Below, in pieces: positions 24,929 through 33,115 of a DNA stretch of 64,000 nt. Origin of the DNA: JAGNZR01 sp051656905 (lineage in GTDB: Bacteria > Fusobacteriota > Fusobacteriia > Fusobacteriales > Fusobacteriaceae). The notes beneath the pieces were generated by a model. It was not told the DNA's origin. It saw only the letters and a list, made by a program, of their open reading frames with translations, and did no database searches. Each line of letters begins with the position of its first letter. The stretch's first letter is position 1. Both the position numbers and the translations under genes were made by a program. Location of the stretch: assembly GCA_051656905.1 (NCBI GenBank), contig JBOFJQ010000009.1:61606-125605 (forward strand), in the 5' to 3' direction.

Positions 24929-25957
24929 TTACCATTTATAAGTTGCTGTAAAATGATGCTCGAATCCTGTAGACTCATTATCATGATTAGCAAATTTATT
25001 ATATGCACCATCTGAGAAGCTTCTCATATCTTTAACATACTTCAATGCATATCCCAGTGCGAAATCTTTATTATGCCAGAAAAGTCCATTGTACCACTGG
25101 AACTCATCATCAGATTTCCCATAATCTTTTTGACTGTCATATCCTTGATCCCAGAAATAATTTGCATAGCCTTGGTAAGCTACATATGATCCATTTTCAA
25201 ATTTATATAGAGGTTTTGTCCAGCTTATCTTAGCTAAATATCCATCCCATTTTCCTTCTCTTGAAGAATTAAAATCTTCTTCAGCATATAAAGCATATAC
25301 ATTTAATGGAACAATTCCAAACCAAGGAACCGTTAAGTCTGTACCTAAACCTATACCTTTAGTATTTAAATCTGTATCTCCTGCTTTCATATATCCAGCA
25401 ACATACCACTCTTTAACAGGTCCTATTGATAAATCTTTACCTAACAATCCATCTATTGACATTCTTGGATGTAATTCAGAGAAGAAGTTAGTCTTCTTAT
25501 GAGCTGTTTTATCGCTACTATCTTCATTGTAACCTGAATTTGAATCCCCTAAAGCATCATAAAAATCAATATAACCCCAGAAATCGAAGATTCCTTTTCT
25601 TCCACCTAATTTAACTTCAAAGTAAGTATCATTTATATCTTCTCCTCCACCTTTTAGTCCTTGAGCACTAATTAGGTTAAAGTTGACCCATTTGTTATCT
25701 CTCTCATGTCCTGGTTTAATAACTGGAACTTTCTTTTTAGTTTCCACTAATTCTGTTTTAACAGTATCCATTTCACTTTTTGTTGTTTCTACCTCTGTTG
25801 CCTTTACCTCTACTTTTGATTTTAATGCTTCATTTTCAGCTCTTAATTTTTGAATTTCAGCTAACAATTCATTTTTTGATGAATTCTTAGTTACCGATGC
25901 AGATGCTACATTACCAATTAGAAGTAATGAAACTATTAAAAAACTAGCTTTTTTCAT
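24929..25957 (-). CDS. Tsx-like outer-membrane channel with N-terminal coiled coil
   Basis: A precursor of about 342 residues. Signal peptide at 1-20 (MKKASFLIVSLLLIGNVASA), a heptad-like coiled coil at about 27-75 (Leu/Glu/Lys-rich), and a beta-barrel of the Tsx nucleoside-channel family from about residue 85 (KWVNFNLISAQGLKGGGED, and FFSELHPRMSIDGLLG) to a C-terminal aromatic (TATYKW). Such channels pass nucleosides and other small solutes. The coiled coil probably spans the periplasm as in fusobacterial outer-membrane proteins. The start at 25957 is chosen because it gives an intact signal peptide after AAGGGGGAATACAGAATC; the longer frame adds 34 residues in front of it. Confidence 0.85.
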   Translation of the reverse strand: MKKASFLIVSLLLIGNVASASVTKNSSKNELLAEIQKLRAENEALKSKVEVKATEVETTKSEMDTVKTELVETKKKVPVIKPGHERDNKWVNFNLISAQGLKGGGEDINDTYFEVKLGGRKGIFDFWGYIDFYDALGDSNSGYNEDSSDKTAHKKTNFFSELHPRMSIDGLLGKDLSIGPVKEWYVAGYMKAGDTDLNTKGIGLGTDLTVPWFGIVPLNVYALYAEEDFNSSREGKWDGYLAKISWTKPLYKFENGSYVAYQGYANYFWDQGYDSQKDYGKSDDEFQWYNGLFWHNKDFALGYALKYVKDMRSFSDGAYNKFANHDNESTGFEHHFTATYKW

Positions 25958-26003
25958 GATTCTGTATTCCCCCTTATAAAATTCTTTTCCCAAATGTATA
26001 AAC

Positions 26004-26032
26004 AGTATATTATGAACCGTTTTTTTTTCCAA
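26004..26032 (-). promoter_or_regulatory. Candidate promoter of the Tsx-like gene
   Basis: Minus-strand TTGGAA (26032-26027), 17-base spacer, TATACT (26009-26004), about 40 bases upstream of the start codon. The rest of the roughly 400-base gap to birA is very AT-rich, and I see no further gene or hairpin of note in it. Confidence 0.55.
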
Positions 26033-26355
26033 TGTTCTATTTTTATCATAGTTCGTCATTTTCCGAATGTGTTACATATTAAATTATACCTATTGTTTTT
26101 TTTATCAAATTTTTATCAATGAGATAACAATTTTACATATTCCATTCATACCTTAAAGTATATTATTCGAGGTTTTTTATTTTTTTCTCTCAATGTGATA
26201 AGAATACCTATTACCGTATTATTTTAATTCATATTTTTCTTCAATTTCATTTTTTTTATATAATATTAATTTAAAAAAAATTTTTTAAAATTATTTTACA
26301 TTTTTGTTATAATCTATGCTAAAATTAAGAAAAAATATTAGGAATAGGTGCCAAA

Positions 26356-27351
26356 TTGAACAATAAAGAATATGTGATTTATAAATTACAAACAAATAAT
26401 AATACTTTTATTTCTGGAGAAGATCTTGCTAAAGAATTAAATATTTCTAGAGCTGCCATTTCAAAAATTATTAAAGAGATAAAAAATTCTGGAATTATTA
26501 TTGAATCTGTCCAAAATAAAGGGTACAAGCTTTCAGATACAAATGATCTACTCTCTTTAGATATTTTGCAAGATAATCTTAAAGGAAGAGGATTAGATTA
26601 TAACGTTCACTTACATAGCACAATAGACTCAACAAACTTAGAAGCAAAAAGATTAATATCTTCTAATGATTTTCTTGGAAAAACACTAATTGTTTCTGGA
26701 GAGCAGATTAAAGGAAAGGGCCGTTTTGGAAAAAATTTCTTTTCTCCTAAGAACTCTGGAGTTTATTTTTCTGTTATTGAAAACGCAATTACCAGCTTAT
26801 CCAATTCTACTTTTATTACAATTTGTACTGCTCTTTCAATATGTAAAGCTATAGAAAAACTTACTGGTTATACTCCTAAAATCAAATGGGTTAATGATAT
26901 TTTTTTAGATGATCGAAAAACTTGTGGAATATTAACAGAGGCAATCAGTAATTTTGAGACAGGAGAAGTTGAAAAACTAATTATAGGTATTGGAATTAAC
27001 TTTTCTACAATAGATTTTCCTCAAGAAATAGAAGATATTGCAGGACCAATTTTTAAAAAACCTGAAGATAATCACAGTCACATTACTAGAAATGATCTTG
27101 TAATAGAAATCGTTTATGAATTAAACAAATACTTTAAAAATTTTGATTCTATTAATATAGAAGAGTTAATCGCCCAGTATAAATCACGTTCTAATATTAT
27201 AGGGAAAGAGATTACTGTTACTCTATCTAATCAAAAGCCCTTTAATGCTAAAGCCTTAGACATCAATAATTTAGGACATTTAATCATTAAAAAAGAAAAT
27301 TTAGAACTTCTTACACTAAATTATGGTGATGTTTCTATAAGAAAACTTTAA
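26356..27351 (+). CDS. birA: Bifunctional biotin-protein ligase/repressor BirA
   Basis: A 331-residue group II biotin ligase. Residues 1-60 form a winged helix (SGEDLAKELNISRAAISKII), so it probably also represses biotin genes. The catalytic domain has STIDSTNLEAK (about 88), the biotinyl-AMP loop GKGRFGKNFF (about 119) and KWVNDIFLDDRKTCGILTE (about 178-196). The C-terminal SH3-like part is at about 280-331. It attaches biotin to acceptor proteins such as decarboxylases and carboxylases. The start is TTG at 26356 after AGGAATAGGTGCCAAA. Confidence 0.94.
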   Translation: MNNKEYVIYKLQTNNNTFISGEDLAKELNISRAAISKIIKEIKNSGIIIESVQNKGYKLSDTNDLLSLDILQDNLKGRGLDYNVHLHSTIDSTNLEAKRLISSNDFLGKTLIVSGEQIKGKGRFGKNFFSPKNSGVYFSVIENAITSLSNSTFITICTALSICKAIEKLTGYTPKIKWVNDIFLDDRKTCGILTEAISNFETGEVEKLIIGIGINFSTIDFPQEIEDIAGPIFKKPEDNHSHITRNDLVIEIVYELNKYFKNFDSINIEELIAQYKSRSNIIGKEITVTLSNQKPFNAKALDINNLGHLIIKKENLELLTLNYGDVSIRKL

Positions 27352-27479
27352 TTTATAATTTTTTCAACTTTAATTTGCAGTTTTTCCCTATTATTTTCAA
27401 TTTAAATTTGAAATGTTTTCTAATATACTATATAATATCCAAGAGTATATTCAAATATAAACAAAAAGGAGAAAATTTA

Positions 27480-27818
27480 ATGAATAATTTACCAAAATGC
27501 CCTAAATGTGGCTCTGAATACGTATATGAGGATGGAGCTTTACTAGTTTGTCCTGAGTGTTCTTATGAATGGAACAATGCAACTGAGGAAGAAAGTGATA
27601 TGGGATTAGTTGTTAAAGATTCTAATGGAACTATCCTTGCAGATGGAGATTCTATCTCTGTTATTAAAGATTTAAAAGTAAAAGGAAGTTCTCTTGTTGT
27701 AAAAATCGGTACAAAAGTAAAAAATATCAGATTAGTTGAGGGAGATCACAATATTGATTGCAAAATTGATGGTATTGGTCAAATGAAACTAAAATCTGAA
27801 TTTGTAAAAAAAATATAG
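27480..27818 (+). CDS. yjdM: YjdM (PhnA) zinc-ribbon protein
   Basis: A 112-residue protein with an N-terminal zinc ribbon (PKCPKCGSEYVYEDGALLVC, then PECSYEW) and a C-terminal SH3-like domain (DSNGTILADGDSISVIKDLK). It is near-consensus for YjdM, formerly PhnA; the biochemical role is not established. The start ATG 27480 follows AAAAGGAGAAAATTTA; the frame continues upstream but without coding character. Confidence 0.92.
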   Translation: MNNLPKCPKCGSEYVYEDGALLVCPECSYEWNNATEEESDMGLVVKDSNGTILADGDSISVIKDLKVKGSSLVVKIGTKVKNIRLVEGDHNIDCKIDGIGQMKLKSEFVKKI

Positions 27819-27912
27819 TTTGCTTAGTCAAATTAATTCAATCAATATTAAAATAATACTTAATTAAAATTTATAGCAATCCAATAAAATCTACTTTAAT
27901 AGAAGGAGTTTT

Positions 27913-28947
27913 ATGTCTCTTTGGAATACTTTCAATTTAATTTTTTCAAACCATAATATTGTTGGACTACTTTCCTCTACTTTTTCCTTACTTATTTTAG
28001 GAATAGTTTTTGGGAAAAAACAGATTTTCGAAGAAAAAGTTGCTGACAATATAAGTAATGTCGTTCTTACCTTATCCATTCCTTCTTTGTCTATTTTGGC
28101 ATTTATGAATGATTTTAATCCTGAGATTTTTAAAGAGGGTATAAATATAATGGTTTGGACCTTTATTCTTCATCTTTTTTTTATCCCCATTACAAAATAT
28201 TTTTATGCAAATAGAACAATTGATGATAAGACTACTTTAGAAATCAGTACAATATTTGGAGCTGTAACTATTTTAGGAATCCCTATTGTTCAGGCTTTAT
28301 TTGGTTCGATCGGACTTATTTATATCTCAATTTTTTCAATTGTATATAGACTTTTACTTTATTCTTATGGCTTTATAAGAATGTCTGGTACAAAAGTAGA
28401 TAAAAGTAATTTTAAAACTATCTTTGTTAACCCTGCTATTTTTTGTACTATTTTAGGTATGATAATTTGGTTAACTCAGAACCAAACCGCTCAAGCTTTG
28501 ATTGATGGTAAATCTTACGGTATTTTTAGAATAGATAAAACAGCTTTTTGGTTATATAAACCTTTAACTTATTTAGCTTCTCTTTGCTCTCCACTTTCAT
28601 GGTTAGCAGCAGGAATTAAGCTTTCTAAACTACCATTTTTAAAGTCTTTTAAATCCATTGACGCTTGGTATTTTTCTCTAGTTAAGATAGTAATTTATCC
28701 TATAGTAACAGTATTAATCATACTATTCTTTGGGAAATTTGGTTTTTTCCCATTGTCAAATACAGGACTTACTGTTATGGCTATTGCTCTTGGAACACCT
28801 GTTGCATCTGTGACAATAGCATACGCAATTAAATATAACCGTTCTGCTGTATTATGTTCTAAATGTTTTTTTGTTTCTACAATGTTTAGTTTAGTATTTT
28901 TACCATTTTTACTATTATTTATTGAAGTAATCTCCAAATTTTTTTAA
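27913..28947 (+). CDS. AEC-family transporter
   Basis: A 344-residue inner-membrane protein with about ten hydrophobic helices in two halves, typical of the auxin efflux carrier (AEC) family; bacterial members such as malonate or malate carriers move organic acids. The helix motifs TLSIPSLSILAFMNDFNPE and IALGTPVASVTIAYAIKYN match the family. ATG follows AGAAGGAGTTTT. Substrate unknown. Confidence 0.82.
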   Translation: MSLWNTFNLIFSNHNIVGLLSSTFSLLILGIVFGKKQIFEEKVADNISNVVLTLSIPSLSILAFMNDFNPEIFKEGINIMVWTFILHLFFIPITKYFYANRTIDDKTTLEISTIFGAVTILGIPIVQALFGSIGLIYISIFSIVYRLLLYSYGFIRMSGTKVDKSNFKTIFVNPAIFCTILGMIIWLTQNQTAQALIDGKSYGIFRIDKTAFWLYKPLTYLASLCSPLSWLAAGIKLSKLPFLKSFKSIDAWYFSLVKIVIYPIVTVLIILFFGKFGFFPLSNTGLTVMAIALGTPVASVTIAYAIKYNRSAVLCSKCFFVSTMFSLVFLPFLLLFIEVISKFF

Positions 28948-29001
28948 TTATATTATTCAGAAATAATACATTATTTTTATATAATTTGTTTTAATTTAAA
29001 A

Positions 29002-29040
29002 ACCTCTTTGTCTTTTAGACAAGGGGGTTTTTTATTCCTT
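29002..29040 (+). terminator. Terminator after the AEC carrier gene
   Basis: AAAACCTCTTTGTC and GACAAGGGGGTTTT form a hairpin with one or two wobble pairs, followed by TTATTCCTTT. It precedes the hutX promoter. Confidence 0.75.
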
Positions 29041-29075
29041 TATTATTTTCTTTTTATTTTTTACTAAAAATATTT

Positions 29076-29121
29076 TGATTGACAAAATATTTGAAATAGG
29101 GTAATATTATTTTGTAAATCA
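29076..29121 (+). promoter_or_regulatory. hutX promoter flanked by an inverted repeat
   Basis: TTGACA (29079-29084), a 17-base spacer and TAATAT (29102-29107) form a consensus-like promoter. Inverted copies of TGATTKACAAAATA lie at 29076-29089 (over the -35) and 29108-29121 (just after the -10). The same 14 bases occur exactly at 33084-33097 in front of exbB. A repressor responding to iron or haem could bind here; that is inference. Confidence 0.65.
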
Positions 29122-29133
29122 CAGGAGGTTATT

Positions 29134-29601
29134 ATGAAAAAAGAAATTGAAAATATATTAAAAAATCAGGAAGGAATATCACTAAGTGAGGTATCAAAAA
29201 AACTTAACATTCCTTATTTAGACGTTTTAAAAAATTCACCCTCAGTTAGAAAATATGACACTCTAAAAATAAATGAGCTCTTTGAAATTTTACAAAGTTG
29301 GGAAAAAGTCTTCTTACTTGTAGTTACTGAAAATTTTGTTTTAGAAATTAAAGATAAATTTCCTAAGGGATTTTATGCTCATGGATTTTTAAATTTTCAT
29401 GATTCAAGTACTTCAATTGGAGGACACTTAACTACAAGTTCCATAACTGACATTTATTTAGTTTCTGATTATATGTTTGGAAGAAAAAGTTGTTCAATAA
29501 AATTCTATAATAATGACAAAGAAGTCTTTGCTATCTACGTTCCGAGAGGGGAAAACAAGGAATTCATAGCAACTTGCCTTGAAAGTTTTTACAATTTATA
29601 G
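29134..29601 (+). CDS. hutX: HutX-family cytosolic haem-utilisation protein
   Basis: A 155-residue ChuX/HutX-like protein. The N-terminal helix-turn segment (EGISLSEVSKKLNIPYLDVL) and the core GFLNFHDSSTSIGGHL, then FGRKSCSIKFYNNDKEVFAI and YVPRGE fit the family, which binds haem in the cytosol and hands it on for use or breakdown. ATG follows CACAGGAGGTTATT. It lies about 4.6 kb from the rest of the haem genes but appears to share an operator motif with them. Confidence 0.9.
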   Translation: MKKEIENILKNQEGISLSEVSKKLNIPYLDVLKNSPSVRKYDTLKINELFEILQSWEKVFLLVVTENFVLEIKDKFPKGFYAHGFLNFHDSSTSIGGHLTTSSITDIYLVSDYMFGRKSCSIKFYNNDKEVFAIYVPRGENKEFIATCLESFYNL

Positions 29602-29608
29602 CTGATAA

Positions 29609-29637
29609 AACTGAGATTAATTTCTCAGTTTTTTTTA
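29609..29637 (+). terminator. Terminator after hutX
   Basis: AACTGAGA and TCTCAGTT form a hairpin followed by TTTTTTATT, about 10 bases past the hutX stop. Confidence 0.85.
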
Positions 29638-29752
29638 TTCTTTTCACTAACAACATCAATTCATACCAACCTTTTTACGTCTAAAAAGATAGTTATTGTA
29701 ACACTCACGAGGTATAAACAACAGATATTTTGTAACTTTCCAACAAAAAAAT

Positions 29753-29781
29753 GTTGACATCATATTTTTGTTATGTTATTC
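29753..29781 (+). promoter_or_regulatory. Promoter upstream of the nhaC leader
   Basis: TTGACA near 29754, a 17-base spacer and TATTCT. This predicts a transcript with an untranslated leader of about 250 bases before nhaC. Confidence 0.65.
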
Positions 29782-29787
29782 TTGAAC

Positions 29788-29960
29788 AAAGTGTTTTGAA
29801 TAACGATTTTAGATAAAAAGAAGTTGCGAAAGAGTATGTTATTTTTTTCCTATTCCTGGGTTCGGAATAAAACAACACCTCTATACAACACTCTAACTGT
29901 AAAAAAAAAATATATTACTTTGTAATATATGTAGCTCAAATTAGTTCTTAATTTGCTATA
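29788..29960 (+). ncRNA. Structured 5' leader of nhaC, unclassified
   Basis: In the 440-base gap between hutX and nhaC the predicted leader can fold into consecutive elements. AGTGTT (29790-29795) pairs with AACACT (29887-29892) to close a domain of about 100 bases. Inside it AGAG/CTCT, TGTT/AACA and TATTCC/GGAATA (loop TGGGTTC, 29857-29863) stack. Then come a 9-bp hairpin ATATATTAC/GTAATATAT (29910-29930) and a hairpin at 29932-29958. I do not recognise a known riboswitch consensus. Ion-sensing riboswitches are known in front of antiporter genes, so a Na+, Li+ or pH-linked sensor is a reasonable idea, not a finding. Confidence 0.4.
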
Positions 29961-30039
29961 CATTGGTTATAAATTGTTTACATCTATTTTTTTTGTCTAA
30001 TAATCCATTTAAAACAAAATAATTTTTAAAGGAGAAAAA

Positions 30040-31536
30040 ATGAATACAGTATTATCTTTTTTAAAATTAAGTCCAGTTCTACTAATGGCAGTGCTTATGT
30101 TTTTAGGACATGACGCGCTTATAGTGGCACCTATCGCTACATGCTATGCAGCAATTGTAGCTGTTACAGTTGATAAAAGAAAAATTGATGAACTAATGAA
30201 ATCTGCAATAGATAACGCAAAAGAGATGCAGATAGCATTCTTTATTTTAATGGTTGCTTATGCAATGGCTGAAGCCTTTATGTCTACAGGGGTTGGAGCA
30301 GCAATAATAAACGTTTCACTTAATATAGGGCTTACAGCAAGAACAGTTGCCGTTGTTGGAGTAACTGTAGCATCAATCCTATCTATCGCAACTGGAAGTA
30401 GCTGGGGAACTTTTGCAGCTTGTGCTCCTATCTTCCTTTGGTTAAATCATATTGTTGGTGGAAATATTCTTCTTACAACTGCTGCAATTGCTGGTGGAGC
30501 ATGTTTTGGAGATAATATCGGACTTATATCTGATACAACTATAGTAAGTTCTGGAATTCAAGGTGTTGAAGTAATCAAGAGAATTCGTCACCAAGGTTTC
30601 TGGTCTCTACTTGTGCTTTTCTTTGGTATAGTTTCATTCTATATTGCAGGAGTTGTTTTAGGACTTCCTACACTAGAAGGAAATGCTGCTGAAGCTATTA
30701 ATCAAATACCAGCAGATGTATGGGAAAAACTTGCAGTTCAAAGAGAATCTGCTGTTACTCTTTTAAATCAAGTAAAAAATGGCGTTCCTCTATATATGGT
30801 AATCCCTTTACTTCTTGTTTTAATATCTGCATTTAAAGGTTTAGCTACTCTATTATGCCTTTTCTTAGGAATTTTCTCAGCTTTAGGTCTTGGACTTGTA
30901 GCAGGAACTGTTCCAAGTATTCCTGAATTTATGGATATGGTTATGAATGGATTTGCAAGTGCTGGTTCATGGGTTATAGTTATGATGATGTGGGTAGCTG
31001 CATTCGGTGGAATAATGAAGCTTATGGATGCATTTAAACCTCTTTCAAATCTTGTTGTTAAAGTATCTAAAAATGTTAGACAATTAATGTTTTATAATGG
31101 AGTTCTTTCAATTTTAGGAAACGCTGGACTTGCAGATGAGATGGCTCAAATAGTAACAATTGGACCTATTATTAGAAATATCGTTGAAGAAAATGTTGAG
31201 GGATCTCCTGCAGACTTAGAAACTCTTAGACTTAGAAATGCAACATTTAGTGATGCTCTTGGAGTATTTGGATCTCAGCTTATTCCATGGCATGTTTATA
31301 TTGGATTCTATTTAGGAATTGCAAGAGCAGTTTATCCTTTACATGATTTTAGAGCTCTTGATATCATAAGATACAACTTCGTAGCTTTCATAGCAGTTAT
31401 ATCTATATTACTTTTAACTCTTACTGGATTTGATAGATTCATTCCAAGATTTGCTCTTCCAAGTGAGCCACAAGTTTCACTAAGAAAAGCTAAAAGTAGT
31501 GATGAAGATTTTGAAACTAAAACAGCTAATATTTAG
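30040..31536 (+). CDS. NhaC-family Na+/H+ antiporter
   Basis: A 498-residue polytopic membrane protein of the NhaC family. Characteristic stretches include SIATGSSWGTFAACAPIFLW and GGACFGDNIGLISDTTIVSS (about residues 150-175) and the later LGNAGLADEMAQIVTIGPII. Family members exchange Na+ for H+, or couple Na+/H+ to small organic acids or amino acids; the specific substrate cannot be read off. ATG follows AAAGGAGAAAAA. The long structured leader suggests regulation after initiation. Confidence 0.85.
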   Translation: MNTVLSFLKLSPVLLMAVLMFLGHDALIVAPIATCYAAIVAVTVDKRKIDELMKSAIDNAKEMQIAFFILMVAYAMAEAFMSTGVGAAIINVSLNIGLTARTVAVVGVTVASILSIATGSSWGTFAACAPIFLWLNHIVGGNILLTTAAIAGGACFGDNIGLISDTTIVSSGIQGVEVIKRIRHQGFWSLLVLFFGIVSFYIAGVVLGLPTLEGNAAEAINQIPADVWEKLAVQRESAVTLLNQVKNGVPLYMVIPLLLVLISAFKGLATLLCLFLGIFSALGLGLVAGTVPSIPEFMDMVMNGFASAGSWVIVMMMWVAAFGGIMKLMDAFKPLSNLVVKVSKNVRQLMFYNGVLSILGNAGLADEMAQIVTIGPIIRNIVEENVEGSPADLETLRLRNATFSDALGVFGSQLIPWHVYIGFYLGIARAVYPLHDFRALDIIRYNFVAFIAVISILLLTLTGFDRFIPRFALPSEPQVSLRKAKSSDEDFETKTANI

Positions 31537-31599
31537 TTTATTCCTTATATAAAGTACTATTTATATAAAGTCTTCAATTAAAGTTTATCTAAAAACATA

Positions 31600-31635
31600 A
31601 AAGTCACATTAAGAGTTTTCTCAAAATGTGACTTT
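31600..31635. terminator. Terminator between nhaC and the flavodoxin gene
   Basis: AAAGTCACATT (31600-31610) pairs with AATGTGACTTT (31625-31635), followed by TTTTA on the plus strand; the loop contains a further GAG/CTC pair. Confidence 0.85.
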
Positions 31636-31640
31636 TTTTA

Positions 31641-31661
31641 TTATCTATTATCTATTATCTA
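31641..31661. repeat. 7-bp tandem repeat, three copies
   Basis: TTATCTA is repeated three times exactly between the nhaC terminator and the flavodoxin stop codon. It shares its core with the repeats at 4900-4926 and 14537-14575. Confidence 0.75.
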
Positions 31662-31680
31662 ATAAATTCTTTATAATTTT

Positions 31681-32190
31681 TTATACTACAGAGTCTTTAA
31701 AAATTCTTAAAAATGCATCTTTTGCCCTCTCTAAATCTTGAGCATTAGGATGCTCTTTTGCCATTTCCCACCTATCCATTCTCTCTTTTGATGGATACAT
31801 TTTATGATCTTTAGGTAAATTTAATAATCCTGCAATCAGCTTTGGATCTATTTTCCCTTGGGAAACAAAGCTTCCTAAGAGAATATTTTCATTTGAAATA
31901 ATTACTTCCCCTATATTTTTTTTACAATATTCAGCATGGTCAGATTCAATAGATGCTCCTAAAGTAAAAAAGTAAGCTACATTCTTATTTTTTATCTTCT
32001 TTAAAATCTCTAAAGCTTTTTGATCAAAAGTTCCTTTATCAATCCATCCTCCAATAATAATTGTTTCATACTCTAAGTGGGTAATATCATCAGCTGAGTG
32101 TATTTCTACATCAGATATAACTTCATATATAGCCTCCGCTATTTTTTTTGTATTTCCTGTTTTTGATGAATAAATAATTACATTTTTCAT
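31681..32190 (-). CDS. Flavodoxin-family protein of the haem locus
   Basis: A 169-residue protein with the FMN phosphate-binding loop SSKTGNTKKIAEAI (residues 8-21) and a flavodoxin-like core (TIIIGGWIDKGTFDQ). The C-terminus is unusual for a plain flavodoxin and rich in charged residues (YPSKERMDRWEMAKEHP). It follows tonB by 11 bases on the same strand and lies across from exbBD-hutW, so a likely job is to donate electrons to the radical-SAM haem-degrading enzyme, a pairing that has been described for Fusobacterium haem operons. ATG is preceded by a modest AAAGGGGAAAA. Confidence 0.82.
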   Translation of the reverse strand: MKNVIIYSSKTGNTKKIAEAIYEVISDVEIHSADDITHLEYETIIIGGWIDKGTFDQKALEILKKIKNKNVAYFFTLGASIESDHAEYCKKNIGEVIISNENILLGSFVSQGKIDPKLIAGLLNLPKDHKMYPSKERMDRWEMAKEHPNAQDLERAKDAFLRIFKDSVV

Positions 32191-32201
32191 TTTTTCCCCT
32201 T

Positions 32202-32954
32202 TTATATCTTATTAAATTTAAATTCTTTATAGAAATATAACTTTACCGGCACTCCATGAAGAGTTATCGGCGTTAATTTCCATTTCTTTAACGTAGACTT
32301 TACTTCTTCTTGAAATCCTAAATCATCCTCTTTCCCATAAAACTTGGCTTCTTCAATTTCTCCATTATATCCTACTAAAAATCTTACTTTAACAGATACA
32401 TCTTTAGAATATCCCAAACGTTTAGCAACTAAAGGATATTCAGGCTCCGGATTAGCTAAAAATTGAAAATTCAATCCTTTTACACCTTGATTTTTAACAG
32501 CAAATACTCCTTTTGATAATTCAATCATGCTTGAACTAGAATTTGCAAAGGATTCCATGTTTGCAGTATTATCTCTTTTTTCTATTTTATTTCCTTGATT
32601 GCTATCCAATGTTTCCGAACTATTCTCCACTCTGCTATCCTGGTTTAATTTTTCTAGTTTTTGTTGCTTATCTCGTGTAATTTTTTCATTATTTTTTTCT
32701 TTTACAACTTTTTTTTCTCCCTCTTTTTCTTTTTCTTTTTTTTCAGTAATTTTTTCTAACTTTTCTTCTTTTTTACTATTACTTACGCTCTCTTTCTTTT
32801 TACTTGTAGAATTCATAAAATCAATAGAAACAATATTTGAGTCGGCTGTATTGCCAACTTCATTAATTTCAAAGTTCTTTGCTTTAACTATCGTTGTATA
32901 ACTTGAAACAAAAATTAAAAAATGTAAACAGATAGATACTATTATAAATTTCAT
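32202..32954 (-). CDS. tonB: TonB-like energy transducer
   Basis: A 250-residue protein with an N-terminal membrane anchor (1-24), a long periplasmic linker that is Lys/Glu-rich (about 50-130) in place of the usual Pro-rich rod, and a C-terminal TonB domain (about 165-250; NPEPEYPLVAKRLGYSKDVS, then VRFLVGYNGEIEEAKF). It transmits the proton-motive force from ExbBD to the TonB-dependent receptor. It is transcribed divergently from exbB, with consensus promoters on both sides of the gap. Confidence 0.9.
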   Translation of the reverse strand: MKFIIVSICLHFLIFVSSYTTIVKAKNFEINEVGNTADSNIVSIDFMNSTSKKKESVSNSKKEEKLEKITEKKEKEKEGEKKVVKEKNNEKITRDKQQKLEKLNQDSRVENSSETLDSNQGNKIEKRDNTANMESFANSSSSMIELSKGVFAVKNQGVKGLNFQFLANPEPEYPLVAKRLGYSKDVSVKVRFLVGYNGEIEEAKFYGKEDDLGFQEEVKSTLKKWKLTPITLHGVPVKLYFYKEFKFNKI

Positions 32955-32991
32955 ATTCCCTTAACTCCCTTTCTTTACTGTGTTTAAAAGG

Positions 32992-33020
32992 ATTATATCA
33001 AAGAATACTTTGAATGTCAA
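32992..33020 (-). promoter_or_regulatory. tonB promoter
   Basis: Minus-strand TTGACA (33020-33015), 17-base spacer, TATAAT (32997-32992): a full consensus match, about 38 bases upstream of the tonB start. Confidence 0.85.
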
Positions 33021-33040
33021 AATATTAGTTAAAAAAATGT

Positions 33041-33069
33041 TTGACTTAACAAAATAAATAAAGTATAAT
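33041..33069 (+). promoter_or_regulatory. exbB promoter
   Basis: TTGACT (33041-33046), 17-base spacer, TATAAT (33064-33069). It faces away from the tonB promoter; the two -35 boxes are only about 20 bases apart, so one bound regulator could govern both. Confidence 0.85.
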
Positions 33070-33083
33070 CCAACTCGTTAGTT

Positions 33084-33097
33084 TGATTTACAAAATA
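33084..33097 (+). promoter_or_regulatory. Candidate haem/iron operator downstream of the exbB promoter
   Basis: TGATTTACAAAATA matches all 14 bases of the reverse complement of the right arm at the hutX promoter, and with flanks TTGATTTACAAAATATTTGA matches the left arm of hutX at 19 of 20. It lies between the predicted transcription start and the exbB Shine-Dalgarno, a position suited to a repressor. Confidence 0.5.
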
Positions 33098-33115
33098 TTT
33101 GACTAGGAGGAAAAA

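Noticed and set aside
25958..26059. Upstream extension of the Tsx-like porin
   Set aside because: The added 34 residues would precede a perfect signal peptide and overlap the predicted promoter.
29851..29870. GGTTCG-containing hairpin in the nhaC leader that resembles a tRNA T-arm
   Set aside because: No acceptor stem, D-arm, anticodon arm or CCA context can be drawn around it.
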